Shown here: positions 28,519-37,172 of the stretch, piece after piece
How the letters are laid out: each line of letters opens with the position of its first letter
Numbering within the stretch: position 1 is the stretch's first letter
DNA from: Solirubrobacterales bacterium
GTDB lineage: Bacteria; Actinomycetota; Thermoleophilia; Solirubrobacterales; Solirubrobacteraceae
Length of the DNA: 37,918 bases
Assembly (NCBI GenBank): GCA_025963905.1
Contig: JAOPZW010000206.1
Coordinates: 1 to 37,918, forward strand
Reading direction: 5' to 3'
The notes under the pieces: generated by a model
What the model was told of the DNA's origin: nothing
What the model saw: the letters and a program-made list of their open reading frames with translations, nothing else
Databases searched by the model: none
Position numbers and translations under genes: made by a program

Positions 28519-28779
28519 CTACCGAGCGGGAGGCGGCATCGCGGTTGTGGACGAGCGTCGATCGAGGATCTGCTGCACGCGCCCCGCCGTCACGCCGGCG
28601 GCCTCGGCGACGTCGCGTCGAGTAGCGCCGTGCTTGGACGCCTTGCGGGCGAGCGCATCGCGTCGGCGCTGGGCGTCCTGCAGCGACGCGGCCAGCGTCG
28701 CGCACTCCTGGCCGACGTCACGGAGCTCCTCGAGTGCGCGGTCGGCCGCGCGTGTGTTTACGTGCTTGACAAACGGCAT
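28519..28779 (-). CDS. Small HTH regulator
   Basis: MPFVKHVNTRAADRALEEL...KHGATRRDVAEAAGVTAGRVQQILDRR; HTH at C-terminus. Confidence 0.75.
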   Translation of the reverse strand: MPFVKHVNTRAADRALEELRDVGQECATLAASLQDAQRRRDALARKASKHGATRRDVAEAAGVTAGRVQQILDRRSSTTAMPPPAR

Positions 28780-28794
28780 GCGTTTACCTACTAT
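28766..28794 (+). promoter_or_regulatory. Sigma70-type promoter for 28871 gene
   Basis: TTGACA (28766-28771) - 17 nt - TACTAT (28789-28794). Confidence 0.7.
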
Positions 28795-28870
28795 ACAAGT
28801 CCGAACACACCTCGTAAATCGGCTCGGCGGCGTGCCAGCGCCCCGAGCCATGGCAAGGAAGCAGGCTTCC

Positions 28871-29321
28871 ATGCGTGTCAAAGGTATCGCCGTGGCACAT
28901 GTCGCCGTGGCGCTCGTCCTCGTCGGCCTTCTACTGACCGGGGCGGCGACCGCCGCAACGCTCATCACCGGACGACAGATCCAGGACGGCACCATCACGG
29001 GCGCCGACATCAGGGACCACTCGCTGACCGCGAAGGACTTCCGCGGCAACCTCACGGGCCGGCCCGGTCGGCGGGGCGACAGGGGCCGCTGGTGTGACGA
29101 CCATGACCATCCTCAGCGCCGACACGACGCTGGGCGCCGGGGGCACCGGCACGGCGTCCGCGACATGCCCGGACGGGCGGCCCTACCTGGCCGGCGGCGC
29201 GATCATCCGCAGCGGCCAGGTCGACACCGAGCAGGTCGCGCCGAGCGACAACGGCGTAACCGTCACCGCGCACGCCGCTGACCCGACCACGTTCGCCGCC
29301 TACGCGGTCTGCACCGTCTAG
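28871..29321 (+). pseudogene. Collagen-like surface protein, frameshifted (paralogue of 13211-13795)
   Basis: MRVKGIAVAHVAVALVLVGLLLTGAATAATLITGRQIQDGTITGADIRDHSLTAKDFRGNLTG in one frame; GPVGGATGAAGVTTMTILSADTTL...ASATCPDG...AYAVCTV in the +1 frame. Confidence 0.75.
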
Positions 29322-29914
29322 AAGCCGACGGTATCCACCCACAGCTTGCGGTTGGCGAACGTCCCCGTGGACGGGCCGGCGCTCACGTTGTACTGCAGCT
29401 TGAATGTGTGGCTTCCGGCGGCCAGGAAAGCGCCGGCGACGATCAGCCCGGAGACGATCTGCGCGGACGTCGTCGGCGAAGCGCTTGCGCTGCTAACGAC
29501 CAGTGACGTCGCCGCCCCGTCGACCATCAGGGTTGCAACCGAGCCGGGCCCGCCGCCGTTGTTCGAGAGGTCGCACTGAACGCCGACGATCACTAGCCCG
29601 TTCGTCGGCACGGTCACGGTCAGGGACGGCCCCACGGTCGCTAGGTCGACCCGTGGCACGCTCGCCGTCGTCTCCGGCGTGGCGACCTGAGCGAAGCCGC
29701 GGCGAGTGATACCGCCGGCCGTGATGCCGAGCATGTCCGCCAGCGCTGCGGCGATGTCCACCGCCTGAATAGAGCCATCCGCGATGTTAGTGCTGTCCAG
29801 GCCGCCGTTGACGAGCGCGAGGATCTGACTGAGGCAGGTGGGTATTTTGGCTTCCTCAGTGCTGTCGGGGGCTCCGACAATAGGTAGCGACGGGTTGATA
29901 AGGGCCATGGTCAA
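29318..29914 (-). CDS. Fibre/appendage-like virion protein (putative)
   Basis: Beta-rich C-terminal domain (GLVIVGVQCDLSNNGG...GSHTFKLQYNVSAGPSTGTFANRKLWVDTVGF), ATGA-coupled to the upstream tail-like gene. Confidence 0.6.
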   Translation of the reverse strand: MTMALINPSLPIVGAPDSTEEAKIPTCLSQILALVNGGLDSTNIADGSIQAVDIAAALADMLGITAGGITRRGFAQVATPETTASVPRVDLATVGPSLTVTVPTNGLVIVGVQCDLSNNGGGPGSVATLMVDGAATSLVVSSASASPTTSAQIVSGLIVAGAFLAAGSHTFKLQYNVSAGPSTGTFANRKLWVDTVGF

Positions 29915-31413
29915 TCCTTCCTGGGACTGGCGTTTATGGTGTAGCCATCGACTTCAAAGTGGTCATCGGTGGCGTTATAGAAAGTGAACGACCACGAGCG
30001 CGCGACGCCCAGCGTGTAGAGCCAGCCCTCGCCGATCTGCCCGCCACCGCCGAACGTTCCCTGCAAGCCCCCGAAGGTCCCAGCGCCTCCGAACAGCTTG
30101 TCGTTCGGTGAGAAGTTCACCCCCGACGCCTCTAGCGCCCCGTTGAAGGCCGCATAGTCCGTCGCGACGTACACGTCCATCTTCCCGCGGGCATCGATGT
30201 GGACCTCGTTGACGCGCTTGCGCAGGTTCGGGGCGCCGAACGCGTGAAACGGGCCCGACCAGTACGACTCGAAGATCGTCCCGTTGTCGCGAATCTCGCC
30301 GTCCTTGAACATGTGCCAGATGTCGCCCGTGCCGGTCACCAGGCCCATCAGGTCCGGGTCGGCGCCGCGGTCCCACGTCGCCAGCTGGGCGACCGTCGGC
30401 GAGTGGATCCACCAGGAGTTGAGCTCCGTGTCGTAATCGAGGATCAGCTGGACGCCGCTCACCTTCGCCGACATGTAGTAGTGGCCGTTGACGTAGGCGG
30501 CCGTGACGTTCGCCAGGTCCGGATCCGTGATCTGGTCGAGCGTCGGCTGGATCGACTCGCCGATCCGCCGCACGGTGCTGCCGTCAGTGATGTGGACCCC
30601 GAACTGCGGATCCAGAAAGAACGTCCCCTCCGGGGTGGCGACCACGCTGCGCGGCGAGATCGTCCCGATGTTGTCGGTGAACTTGCGGTTCGCCGACGTC
30701 TCCGAGTTGTACACCGACCAGATGCCGCGCTCCTTGAACACCAGCAGGTAGCTGCCGGTGCTGCGCAGCGCGGTGATCGGCAGGCCGTCGTCCGGGTTGA
30801 ACTTCGTCACGTTCGCGGCCGGCCAGCCCGTCGGGTCGCCCAGGCTGGACCAGAAGATCGAGTACGGCGTCGCCGCGACCCCGGCCACCCACAGCGTGTT
30901 GTCGTGGTAGGCCATCAGCGTCCCGTTCGGCAGCGTGCCGCTCACCGCCGTCCAGGTGCCTGTCCCGGCCAGGGTGCCGTCCGTGCGGCGCGGAGTGTCG
31001 GTGCCGTTCATCCCGTACGCCGGGCCCTGCGCCCCGATCACCGGCATCCGCAGGAACGTCCACGGGGCCGTCGTGGACACCGACGCGGCGGCCAGCAGCT
31101 GGGTGACCGCGTAGTTGCTGGCGATGGCGACCATGCCGCCCGCGGTGCTCGAGCAGACCGCGAACGACGAGCTGCCGTTGCCGACGATCGACAGATCCTT
31201 GTACGTCCGGGTCGCGTCGTTCACCAGCCGCAGGCAGCCGTTGCGCTTGCTGACGTTGCCGCGGTGACGGCTCACCACGTTCAGCAGGCCGCGCGACTCG
31301 CCGCCCCACCACTTATGGCGGTAGAAGTACGGCTCGATCAGGCGGTACGGACCGTCGGCGGTGTTCAGCCCGCCACCGAAAAACCCGAACTCGGATGGCG
31401 TGCCCCTAGCCAA
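29911..31413 (-). CDS. Podovirus-type tail nozzle/stabilisation-like beta-propeller protein
   Basis: LLNVVSRHRGNVSKRNG, MAYHDNTLWVAGV...IFWSSLGDPTGWP, ITALRSTGSYLLVFKERGIWSVYN, VATPEGTFFLDPQFGVHITDG: repeat pattern of gp12-like tail tubular/propeller proteins. Confidence 0.75.
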   Translation of the reverse strand: MARGTPSEFGFFGGGLNTADGPYRLIEPYFYRHKWWGGESRGLLNVVSRHRGNVSKRNGCLRLVNDATRTYKDLSIVGNGSSSFAVCSSTAGGMVAIASNYAVTQLLAAASVSTTAPWTFLRMPVIGAQGPAYGMNGTDTPRRTDGTLAGTGTWTAVSGTLPNGTLMAYHDNTLWVAGVAATPYSIFWSSLGDPTGWPAANVTKFNPDDGLPITALRSTGSYLLVFKERGIWSVYNSETSANRKFTDNIGTISPRSVVATPEGTFFLDPQFGVHITDGSTVRRIGESIQPTLDQITDPDLANVTAAYVNGHYYMSAKVSGVQLILDYDTELNSWWIHSPTVAQLATWDRGADPDLMGLVTGTGDIWHMFKDGEIRDNGTIFESYWSGPFHAFGAPNLRKRVNEVHIDARGKMDVYVATDYAAFNGALEASGVNFSPNDKLFGGAGTFGGLQGTFGGGGQIGEGWLYTLGVARSWSFTFYNATDDHFEVDGYTINASPRKD

Positions 31414-31864
31414 GGTGATCGCCCCAGGTGCGGCCAGCCAGCGCGTCGCGCGTGGTCGAGTAGTTCAGGCCCAGGTCGGCGGCCAGGCGCGCGGGGATGG
31501 CGCCCTCTGCGTGGCGCCGGCGAATCTCGCCGACGATGTCGACGTCCAGCCAGCGCGCGGCGTTGCGGCGGCGCAGTTCGCTCTGCGGGAACGGGGTTTG
31601 GCAGTCGGGGTTGACACAGAGCCGGGAGTGCGCGCAGTGATCGAGAAGAACCTCGGAGGGGAGGGGCCCGTGCTTGCGCTCGAAGTAGACGCGGGCGGCT
31701 GAACGCCCCCGGTCCGGGCCCCCGCGCTCCTCCGCGTAGCCGGTCCCATTGACGGCGCGTTGCCAGATCCAGCAGCCGCGCTCGTCGACGAGGTAGTCGG
31801 CCGCGGTGGGTGGCGTCTCGGGCTCGCTGGGCGCTGCGGTGGACGTGTTCGTGGTGGTGCTCAC
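31406..31864 (-). CDS. HNH endonuclease-like protein
   Basis: GCWIWQRAVNGTGYAEE...RVYFERKHGPLPSEVLLDHCAHSRLCVNPDCQTP, phage HNH_3 pattern; GTG start at 31864. Confidence 0.85.
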   Translation of the reverse strand: MSTTTNTSTAAPSEPETPPTAADYLVDERGCWIWQRAVNGTGYAEERGGPDRGRSAARVYFERKHGPLPSEVLLDHCAHSRLCVNPDCQTPFPQSELRRRNAARWLDVDIVGEIRRRHAEGAIPARLAADLGLNYSTTRDALAGRTWGDHLG

Positions 31865-31871
31865 CCGATCG

Positions 31872-31910
31872 AGATTGGCCCCGGTGCCGATCCAGGCGGC
31901 ATGCACCCAA
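31872..31910 (-). promoter_or_regulatory. Shared 39-bp leader motif, copy B
   Basis: 34/39 identical to 37173-37211; ends 7 nt upstream of the HNH GTG. Confidence 0.7.
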
Positions 31911-31941
31911 ACTCGATCGGCGTCCGGGCGAAGATGGGGGC

Positions 31942-32373
31942 ATGGAGACAGCAAGCACGAACACACACGCCACGACCGGCCCCTTCGGTGGCAGCGACAC
32001 CTTCGGCGGGAACGGCACCTTCGGCGGCGCAACCACGTCCACTCCGACCGGGGGGCCGACGCGCAACTTCGGCGAGCGTGTCGGCCAGGTCGGCGGCACG
32101 GTCAGCACCACGGCCAGTACCCGCACCACGACGCGGGGATGGATGCGGGAGCAGGAGGCCGCCGCGTACATCGGGTGTGGCCTGCCTCACCTGCGGCGCC
32201 TCAAGGCCGACGGCCTGCCCTACCACCTGGTGGACGGCGATCCCGAGCTCCCGGTGTACCTGGTCAGCGAGATCGAGGAGTGGTGGCGAAACCAGCGCCG
32301 GCGCCCGCTCGGGTATCCGAGGGGGCCGCGTCAGCCTCGCTACCGGCGGCGGGACAAGGCGGCGGACGCATGA
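31942..32373 (+). CDS. HTH_17-like DNA-binding protein with N-terminal TFGG repeats
   Basis: GPFGGSDTFGGNGTFGGAT N-terminus; MREQEAAAYIGCGLPHLRRLKADGLPYHLVDGDPELPVYLVSEIEEWW. Confidence 0.75.
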   Translation: METASTNTHATTGPFGGSDTFGGNGTFGGATTSTPTGGPTRNFGERVGQVGGTVSTTASTRTTTRGWMREQEAAAYIGCGLPHLRRLKADGLPYHLVDGDPELPVYLVSEIEEWWRNQRRRPLGYPRGPRQPRYRRRDKAADA

Positions 32374-32696
32374 GCCTGGGAGACGCGGTCGGCGCCTTCG
32401 TCGAGGCCGACGACGTCGAGGTGTGGATCCCGAATCACCGCGTGAAGTCGCCGCGCGACCTGATCGAGCGCATCCGCTCCGAGGTCAACCGGCTCACGCC
32501 CCTTGTCGAGCATCTGCACAGCGGGCGCCCGGCGCTCTACAGCAGCGAGGCCGGCGCGGTCGCGGTCGAACTGATCCTCCTCCTGAACGAGCTCGGGGAC
32601 GTCCTCGGCTACGACCTGCTGGGCCAGCTGGAGGACCAGTACGCCGCGGCCATTGCTGCGGCCAGCGCACTGGCCCCCGACGCCGCCAACGACTGA
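32370..32696 (+). CDS. Hypothetical protein (108 aa)
   Basis: MSLGDAVGAFVEADDVEVWIPNHRVKSPRDLIERIRSEVNRL...; ATGA overlap with the HTH gene. Confidence 0.75.
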   Translation: MSLGDAVGAFVEADDVEVWIPNHRVKSPRDLIERIRSEVNRLTPLVEHLHSGRPALYSSEAGAVAVELILLLNELGDVLGYDLLGQLEDQYAAAIAAASALAPDAAND

Positions 32697-32741
32697 CGCC
32701 GCGGGGGGCGCCCGTCTATGGGCGCCGCTACGGTGCGCCAC

Positions 32742-32909
32742 ATGAAACGGGCGCTCCTGGTCGGACTGCAGGTTGCGGTGTGGCCGTTCTACGCCGTCGC
32801 GTTCCTGCTCGCCAGCGGCCTGCTGCTCGCGCTCGGCGGCGCGGTCCTGTTCGTCGGCCTGACCTACCTGCTGCAGGCCCTCCGCTGGCTGGCCCAGCTG
32901 CCGCTCTAG
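32742..32909 (+). CDS. Small membrane protein (holin-sized, unassigned)
   Basis: MKRALLVGLQVAVWPFYAVAFLLASGLLLALGGAVLFVGLTYLLQALRWLAQLPL; two TM segments. Confidence 0.6.
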   Translation: MKRALLVGLQVAVWPFYAVAFLLASGLLLALGGAVLFVGLTYLLQALRWLAQLPL

Positions 32910-32924
32910 CGCCCCGCTGGGGAT

Positions 32925-35900
32925 TCAGCGCAGCGACGGCAGCGGGGGCAGCGAGGGCAGCGGCGGCACCGGAGGGACGGGCGGGAGATTGGGGAGCGCG
33001 CCGGACTTGAGGGCCTGGTCGGTGGTGACCGTGCTGCCGCGGCGCGCCTTGGCCGCCGCGATGTTCTGCTTCCCCTTCTCGCCGCCGGCCGGGAGCAGGA
33101 ACTCCCGCAAAACCTGCCCGATGCCATGGCCCTTCTCGGCCAGGCCGGGGCTGCCGGTCCCGGCGGGGAACCACAGCGACGAGTCGCTCGTCTGCCGGCC
33201 CTTCAGGAGGACGCGCTCGGCGGCGCGGTCGTAGGGGCTGATCTTCATGAACTCGGCGAGGGCGATGCGCAGGCGATCGGCGGCGCTCAGGTCGCTCGCG
33301 TGCTGGACGTACTGCGTCGAGCCGCCCACCGTGTACATCTGGTCGAACGCGACGTTCTTGCCGACCACCTGGTTGATGACGATGGACGCCAGGGGGCCCA
33401 TCATGCTGACCGCCGACTGCGGCCCCTCGAACTGCAGCGCGTTGAAGAACGGGTTGAGCCTGGCCGCGGCGAACTTCCGCCCGCCCTGGTCGTAGTAGTT
33501 GCCGAGCTCCCACGCCGGCACGTCGCCACCGAAAATCTGCTTGAGCTCCTCGGCCTCAAGGTGACCCAGCTGCAGCAGGATGGACGACATGATCGGGTGC
33601 TCGACGGGCATCGTGTAGAACGCCAACCGCAGGCTGAAGCGCAGGAAGCCGTAGAACATCGTCGCCCGGCCGAACACACGACGCTCCTTGGTCGTGTAGG
33701 TGGTCCAGTCACCCAGGAAGTCGTGGACCGCCTTGGCGTTCTTCTCGAACGTCTTCCCCTCGCGCATCACCTCGCGCATCAGGTCCGCGGGGTCGGTCAG
33801 GGTGAGCGTGTGGGCGATCCGCTTCTGCATCGCCAGGATGGTGCTCGCGTTCTTGCCCATCTGCTCGTATGCCGCCCGCTTCGTGCGGTTGTAGAAGATG
33901 GCGCGGCGGAAGAAGTTGTTCTGCGCGTTGTCGGCGCGGAAAATGAGGTTGAGCGGATTGCCCGCGTGCGCCTTACGGTAAAAGGCCGTCGACTTCATCG
34001 CACGGTAGGCGTTCACCAGGCGGCTGTTCGATGCGGCGCCCAGGTGGCGCTGGTCGTCGTACCAGGTGTGGACGCCGATGTAGGGCTCAATCGCGCTGCG
34101 CTCCGACTGTGAGAGCGTGCGCCACCAGCGCTGCGCCTTGATCGCGTCCACCGGACCAACGCCGGCCAGCCCGGTCATCATCGCGTTGGACGCGATCTGG
34201 AACTGCAGCCAGCCGGGGTTTCCCAGCAGGGTGCGCGAGACCTTGCCCTTCGCGATGTCGTAGGACCGCGCGATGGTCCCCGACGGGCGCAGGTCGGCGT
34301 GGATCTCCTCGTACACCGCCCGCGGGACCACCGACCACCCGGAGGTGCCGTGGAAGTCCTGCGGCAGCGTGGCGAGGCGGCTGGCGTCGAACGCCGAATC
34401 GGACAGTGCGTCCTGAATGTGGCGGGACTCGAACGTCGGGTCCTGAATATTGACGTCGCCGCCGCCCGCGTTCTTGTCGGCCTCGTGGCGGGCGGTCCGG
34501 TAGCGGCCGGGGTTCCAGAAGGCGACCGAGTCGGGGTGGATGCCCCGGCGGTCCAACTCGTCGCGCAGGGCGTCGAGCGTCATGTCCCGCAGGTCGGGCA
34601 CGGTGTGGCGCTCGAACTCGCTCGAGACCAGGTTCCAGTTGTGCTTGCGCTTGATCCCCTTCTGGAGGCTCAGGAGGTGCGCTTCGGGGCTGCTGTTCTC
34701 GCGGCCGGTGCGGTGGAGGGCGCCCGTGTAGCGCTTCGTGCCGGCGACGGCCTTCGTGCCGCCGAGCGCGAAGGCGGAGAACACGCCCATCGGCGCCTTC
34801 TCCGACGGGAAGTAGCCGGGCGTGTCCAGGCCCTCCTTCTGTGCCCTGCGGGCGAAGGCGGCGATGTGCTCGGCGGTGATCGCGCTGACCGGGACGCGAC
34901 GACCCGCGACCTCGTACCCGCCCTCGCGCTCGATCTTGCGCGCCATAGCGGCGTCGTCCTTGGCCGCCCTGAGCGCGGCGGCAGCCTTGTCGACGGCCGC
35001 CTTACGCCGCAGTGCCTCCGCCTGGACCTTCTCCGCTCCGCGCAGCGTGGCCGACGGCTTGCGAGACAGGATCGGCGGGCGGACGATCTTGCCCTCCGCG
35101 TCGGTGGCTGACGCCGACAGGCGCTTGACGGCCGCGGCCTTCGACGCCTTGAACACCTCGCGGGCTGACTCCAGGTGGCGCTCGGCTCGGGCGGCGCGGG
35201 TCTCGATGGCGTGGCGCTCGTCGGTCGTCCACTGGTCGGGGTTGCGGTGCGCGTTGCCGTGGGCGGCCTTGGCGGCCCGCATTTCGCGCTGGGCCTCGCC
35301 GAGCTCGCGCGACGCCAGGACATACGCCTCGTCCTTGCGGAGCATTTTCGTGTCGGCCTGGGTGGTGAGCACCTCAGCACGGCCCTGTGAGCGGCCAGCA
35401 GGGCGCTCGTGGCGGGCTGCGGCGCCCTGCAGCGACTGGTGGGCTGCCTCGGCCTTCCCGACCGCCTGCCGGGCCTCTGTGACGCCGGCCTTGGCCTCCG
35501 CGCCCGTGAGCACCCGCGCTTCGCCCAACAGCTCCGCCTGGGCGGCATGGCGCCGGCGCATGGCGGCATCCGCGGAGACGCCGGGATCCTCATGTCCGAT
35601 CTTCGCCGCGCGCTCGCCCTCGTCCCTGGCGACCTGCGCCAGCCTGGGGGTGAACGCCTGATCGGCGTGGTCGATCAGGAACTGGATCTCGGGGATCTCG
35701 TTCTGGCGCTTCGGGATGCTCCTGCCGGTCGCCGCCTCGTGCTCGACGCGGGCCTTCGTGACGTTCTGCAGATGGGTGGACAGCCAGGTGCGCGCCGCCT
35801 CTGGGGTGCGGATGCCGAACTGCACCGCGTACTTGAACGCCCGGCGCTCGGTCCCGTTCAGCGAGTCGACGTTCTTGCGGGCGGCCTTCTGCTCGCGGTG

Positions 35901-37163
35901 GCCCTCGGCACGCATGGCGGCCATGCGTGCGCCCCTGTCCTTGGCAACCAGGCGGCGCTGCGCCCGATCGGTCGCACCCGGGCGGATGTGCGTGACCTCG
36001 CCGGCGACCTGCGCCTGGCGGACCTCGAGCGGGGCTGAGTCCTTGGCGGCGCGACGGGCCTGGACGCGAGCGCGCCCGGCGTCGCGCACCGCCCCCGCGA
36101 CGTTGCGGGCGAGGTTCGGGTGGATCGGCTGCTCCTTGACGGTGTCGCCAGAGACGCGGAGCGCGGGGCGCGACGTGGCCACGCGCTCCGCGGTCTTGCC
36201 GAGCTTGCCCGCCTCAGCCAGGCCCTGGGCGGTGCGCCCGACCGCGGCGCCGTTCACGCCCGCCACGGTCGCCAGGTCAAGCACCTCCGGGGCCGCGCCC
36301 TCCTTCTTGATCCGGTCGCGGAACTTCTGCGGGTCCTTGATGACGTCGCCGTAGCGGCGGTTGACGTCGGCGACGACGCCCTTCGCGGCCTTCTCCGGGT
36401 GGGCGCCCGCGTAGATGAGCCCGGCCGGGATGGAGACGATCGCCTCGCCGAGTCCCTTCGCCGTCTTCGGCAGCACCGCGCCCGGATCCTCGATCGCGGC
36501 CTTGGCGGACTGGTAGGCGGAGGCGCCGAGCGTCGGGAGGATCTTGCCGGGGAGCTCGGCCGCCTTGTCGAGCGCGCCGGCCTTCTTGAATCCGGCCTCC
36601 TGCAGCTGCTGGGGGTCCGTGAGAAAAAGATCCGACTCGCTCGGCTTGTGGGCCGCCTGGCGCTGTGCGGACTGCGCGGTGTTGAAGCGGTCGACGGCCT
36701 TCTGGAACCGCGAGGTGCCCGGCACGACGCCCAGCTGACGCAGGCGCTCGACGCTCGCCTCCTGCTTGCCCAGCGGGCGCCCCGTCTTCATCAGGAGGCC
36801 GATGTGATGGTCAATCGCCGCGCGAGTGTCCGCGTGCAGCTGCTTGTCATTGGCCTCGAAGCGCCCGGTCTTCTTGTTCAGGACGTCGAGGAGCGCCAGG
36901 GGGCGCTGCTGGGGCGCTGCGGGCATCGTCGAGCCTGCGGGGTGCCGCACCTCGGGCGGCAGCCCCGGCTGTTTGACCGGAGCCGACGACACCTGTGCCC
37001 GGGCCTGCCGGACCGCCTCGGCCCGCTTGCGGTTGAGGGCGTGCCCCACGGCCACCACGGCGTGCTGCTCCTTGACGGCCGGGGACGGGGCCGCCGGGCG
37101 CCGGCCAGGCGAGGGCTTCGGCTTGCTGGGCTGCTTGGCGCCGTTGGGGTCGTCGGTACGCAT
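32925..37163 (-). CDS. Very large phage ejection/internal virion-like protein (LPD38-like C-terminal region)
   Basis: ~1412 aa; Ala/Lys/Arg-rich coiled-coil middle, C-terminal FRRAIFYNRTKRAAYEQMG...FLGDWTTYTTKERRVFGRATMFYGFLRFSLRLAFYTMPVEHPI...LEAEELKQIFGGDVPAWEL pattern; start ATG at 37163 preferred over the ORF-track start. Confidence 0.7.
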   Translation of the reverse strand: MRTDDPNGAKQPSKPKPSPGRRPAAPSPAVKEQHAVVAVGHALNRKRAEAVRQARAQVSSAPVKQPGLPPEVRHPAGSTMPAAPQQRPLALLDVLNKKTGRFEANDKQLHADTRAAIDHHIGLLMKTGRPLGKQEASVERLRQLGVVPGTSRFQKAVDRFNTAQSAQRQAAHKPSESDLFLTDPQQLQEAGFKKAGALDKAAELPGKILPTLGASAYQSAKAAIEDPGAVLPKTAKGLGEAIVSIPAGLIYAGAHPEKAAKGVVADVNRRYGDVIKDPQKFRDRIKKEGAAPEVLDLATVAGVNGAAVGRTAQGLAEAGKLGKTAERVATSRPALRVSGDTVKEQPIHPNLARNVAGAVRDAGRARVQARRAAKDSAPLEVRQAQVAGEVTHIRPGATDRAQRRLVAKDRGARMAAMRAEGHREQKAARKNVDSLNGTERRAFKYAVQFGIRTPEAARTWLSTHLQNVTKARVEHEAATGRSIPKRQNEIPEIQFLIDHADQAFTPRLAQVARDEGERAAKIGHEDPGVSADAAMRRRHAAQAELLGEARVLTGAEAKAGVTEARQAVGKAEAAHQSLQGAAARHERPAGRSQGRAEVLTTQADTKMLRKDEAYVLASRELGEAQREMRAAKAAHGNAHRNPDQWTTDERHAIETRAARAERHLESAREVFKASKAAAVKRLSASATDAEGKIVRPPILSRKPSATLRGAEKVQAEALRRKAAVDKAAAALRAAKDDAAMARKIEREGGYEVAGRRVPVSAITAEHIAAFARRAQKEGLDTPGYFPSEKAPMGVFSAFALGGTKAVAGTKRYTGALHRTGRENSSPEAHLLSLQKGIKRKHNWNLVSSEFERHTVPDLRDMTLDALRDELDRRGIHPDSVAFWNPGRYRTARHEADKNAGGGDVNIQDPTFESRHIQDALSDSAFDASRLATLPQDFHGTSGWSVVPRAVYEEIHADLRPSGTIARSYDIAKGKVSRTLLGNPGWLQFQIASNAMMTGLAGVGPVDAIKAQRWWRTLSQSERSAIEPYIGVHTWYDDQRHLGAASNSRLVNAYRAMKSTAFYRKAHAGNPLNLIFRADNAQNNFFRRAIFYNRTKRAAYEQMGKNASTILAMQKRIAHTLTLTDPADLMREVMREGKTFEKNAKAVHDFLGDWTTYTTKERRVFGRATMFYGFLRFSLRLAFYTMPVEHPIMSSILLQLGHLEAEELKQIFGGDVPAWELGNYYDQGGRKFAAARLNPFFNALQFEGPQSAVSMMGPLASIVINQVVGKNVAFDQMYTVGGSTQYVQHASDLSAADRLRIALAEFMKISPYDRAAERVLLKGRQTSDSSLWFPAGTGSPGLAEKGHGIGQVLREFLLPAGGEKGKQNIAAAKARRGSTVTTDQALKSGALPNLPPVPPVPPLPSLPPLPSLR

Positions 37164-37172
37164 GTACCGCCC

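Noticed and set aside
32742-32909. Holin call for the small two-TM protein
   Set aside because: Size and TM count fit, but no lysin neighbour and no sequence signature; left as small membrane protein.
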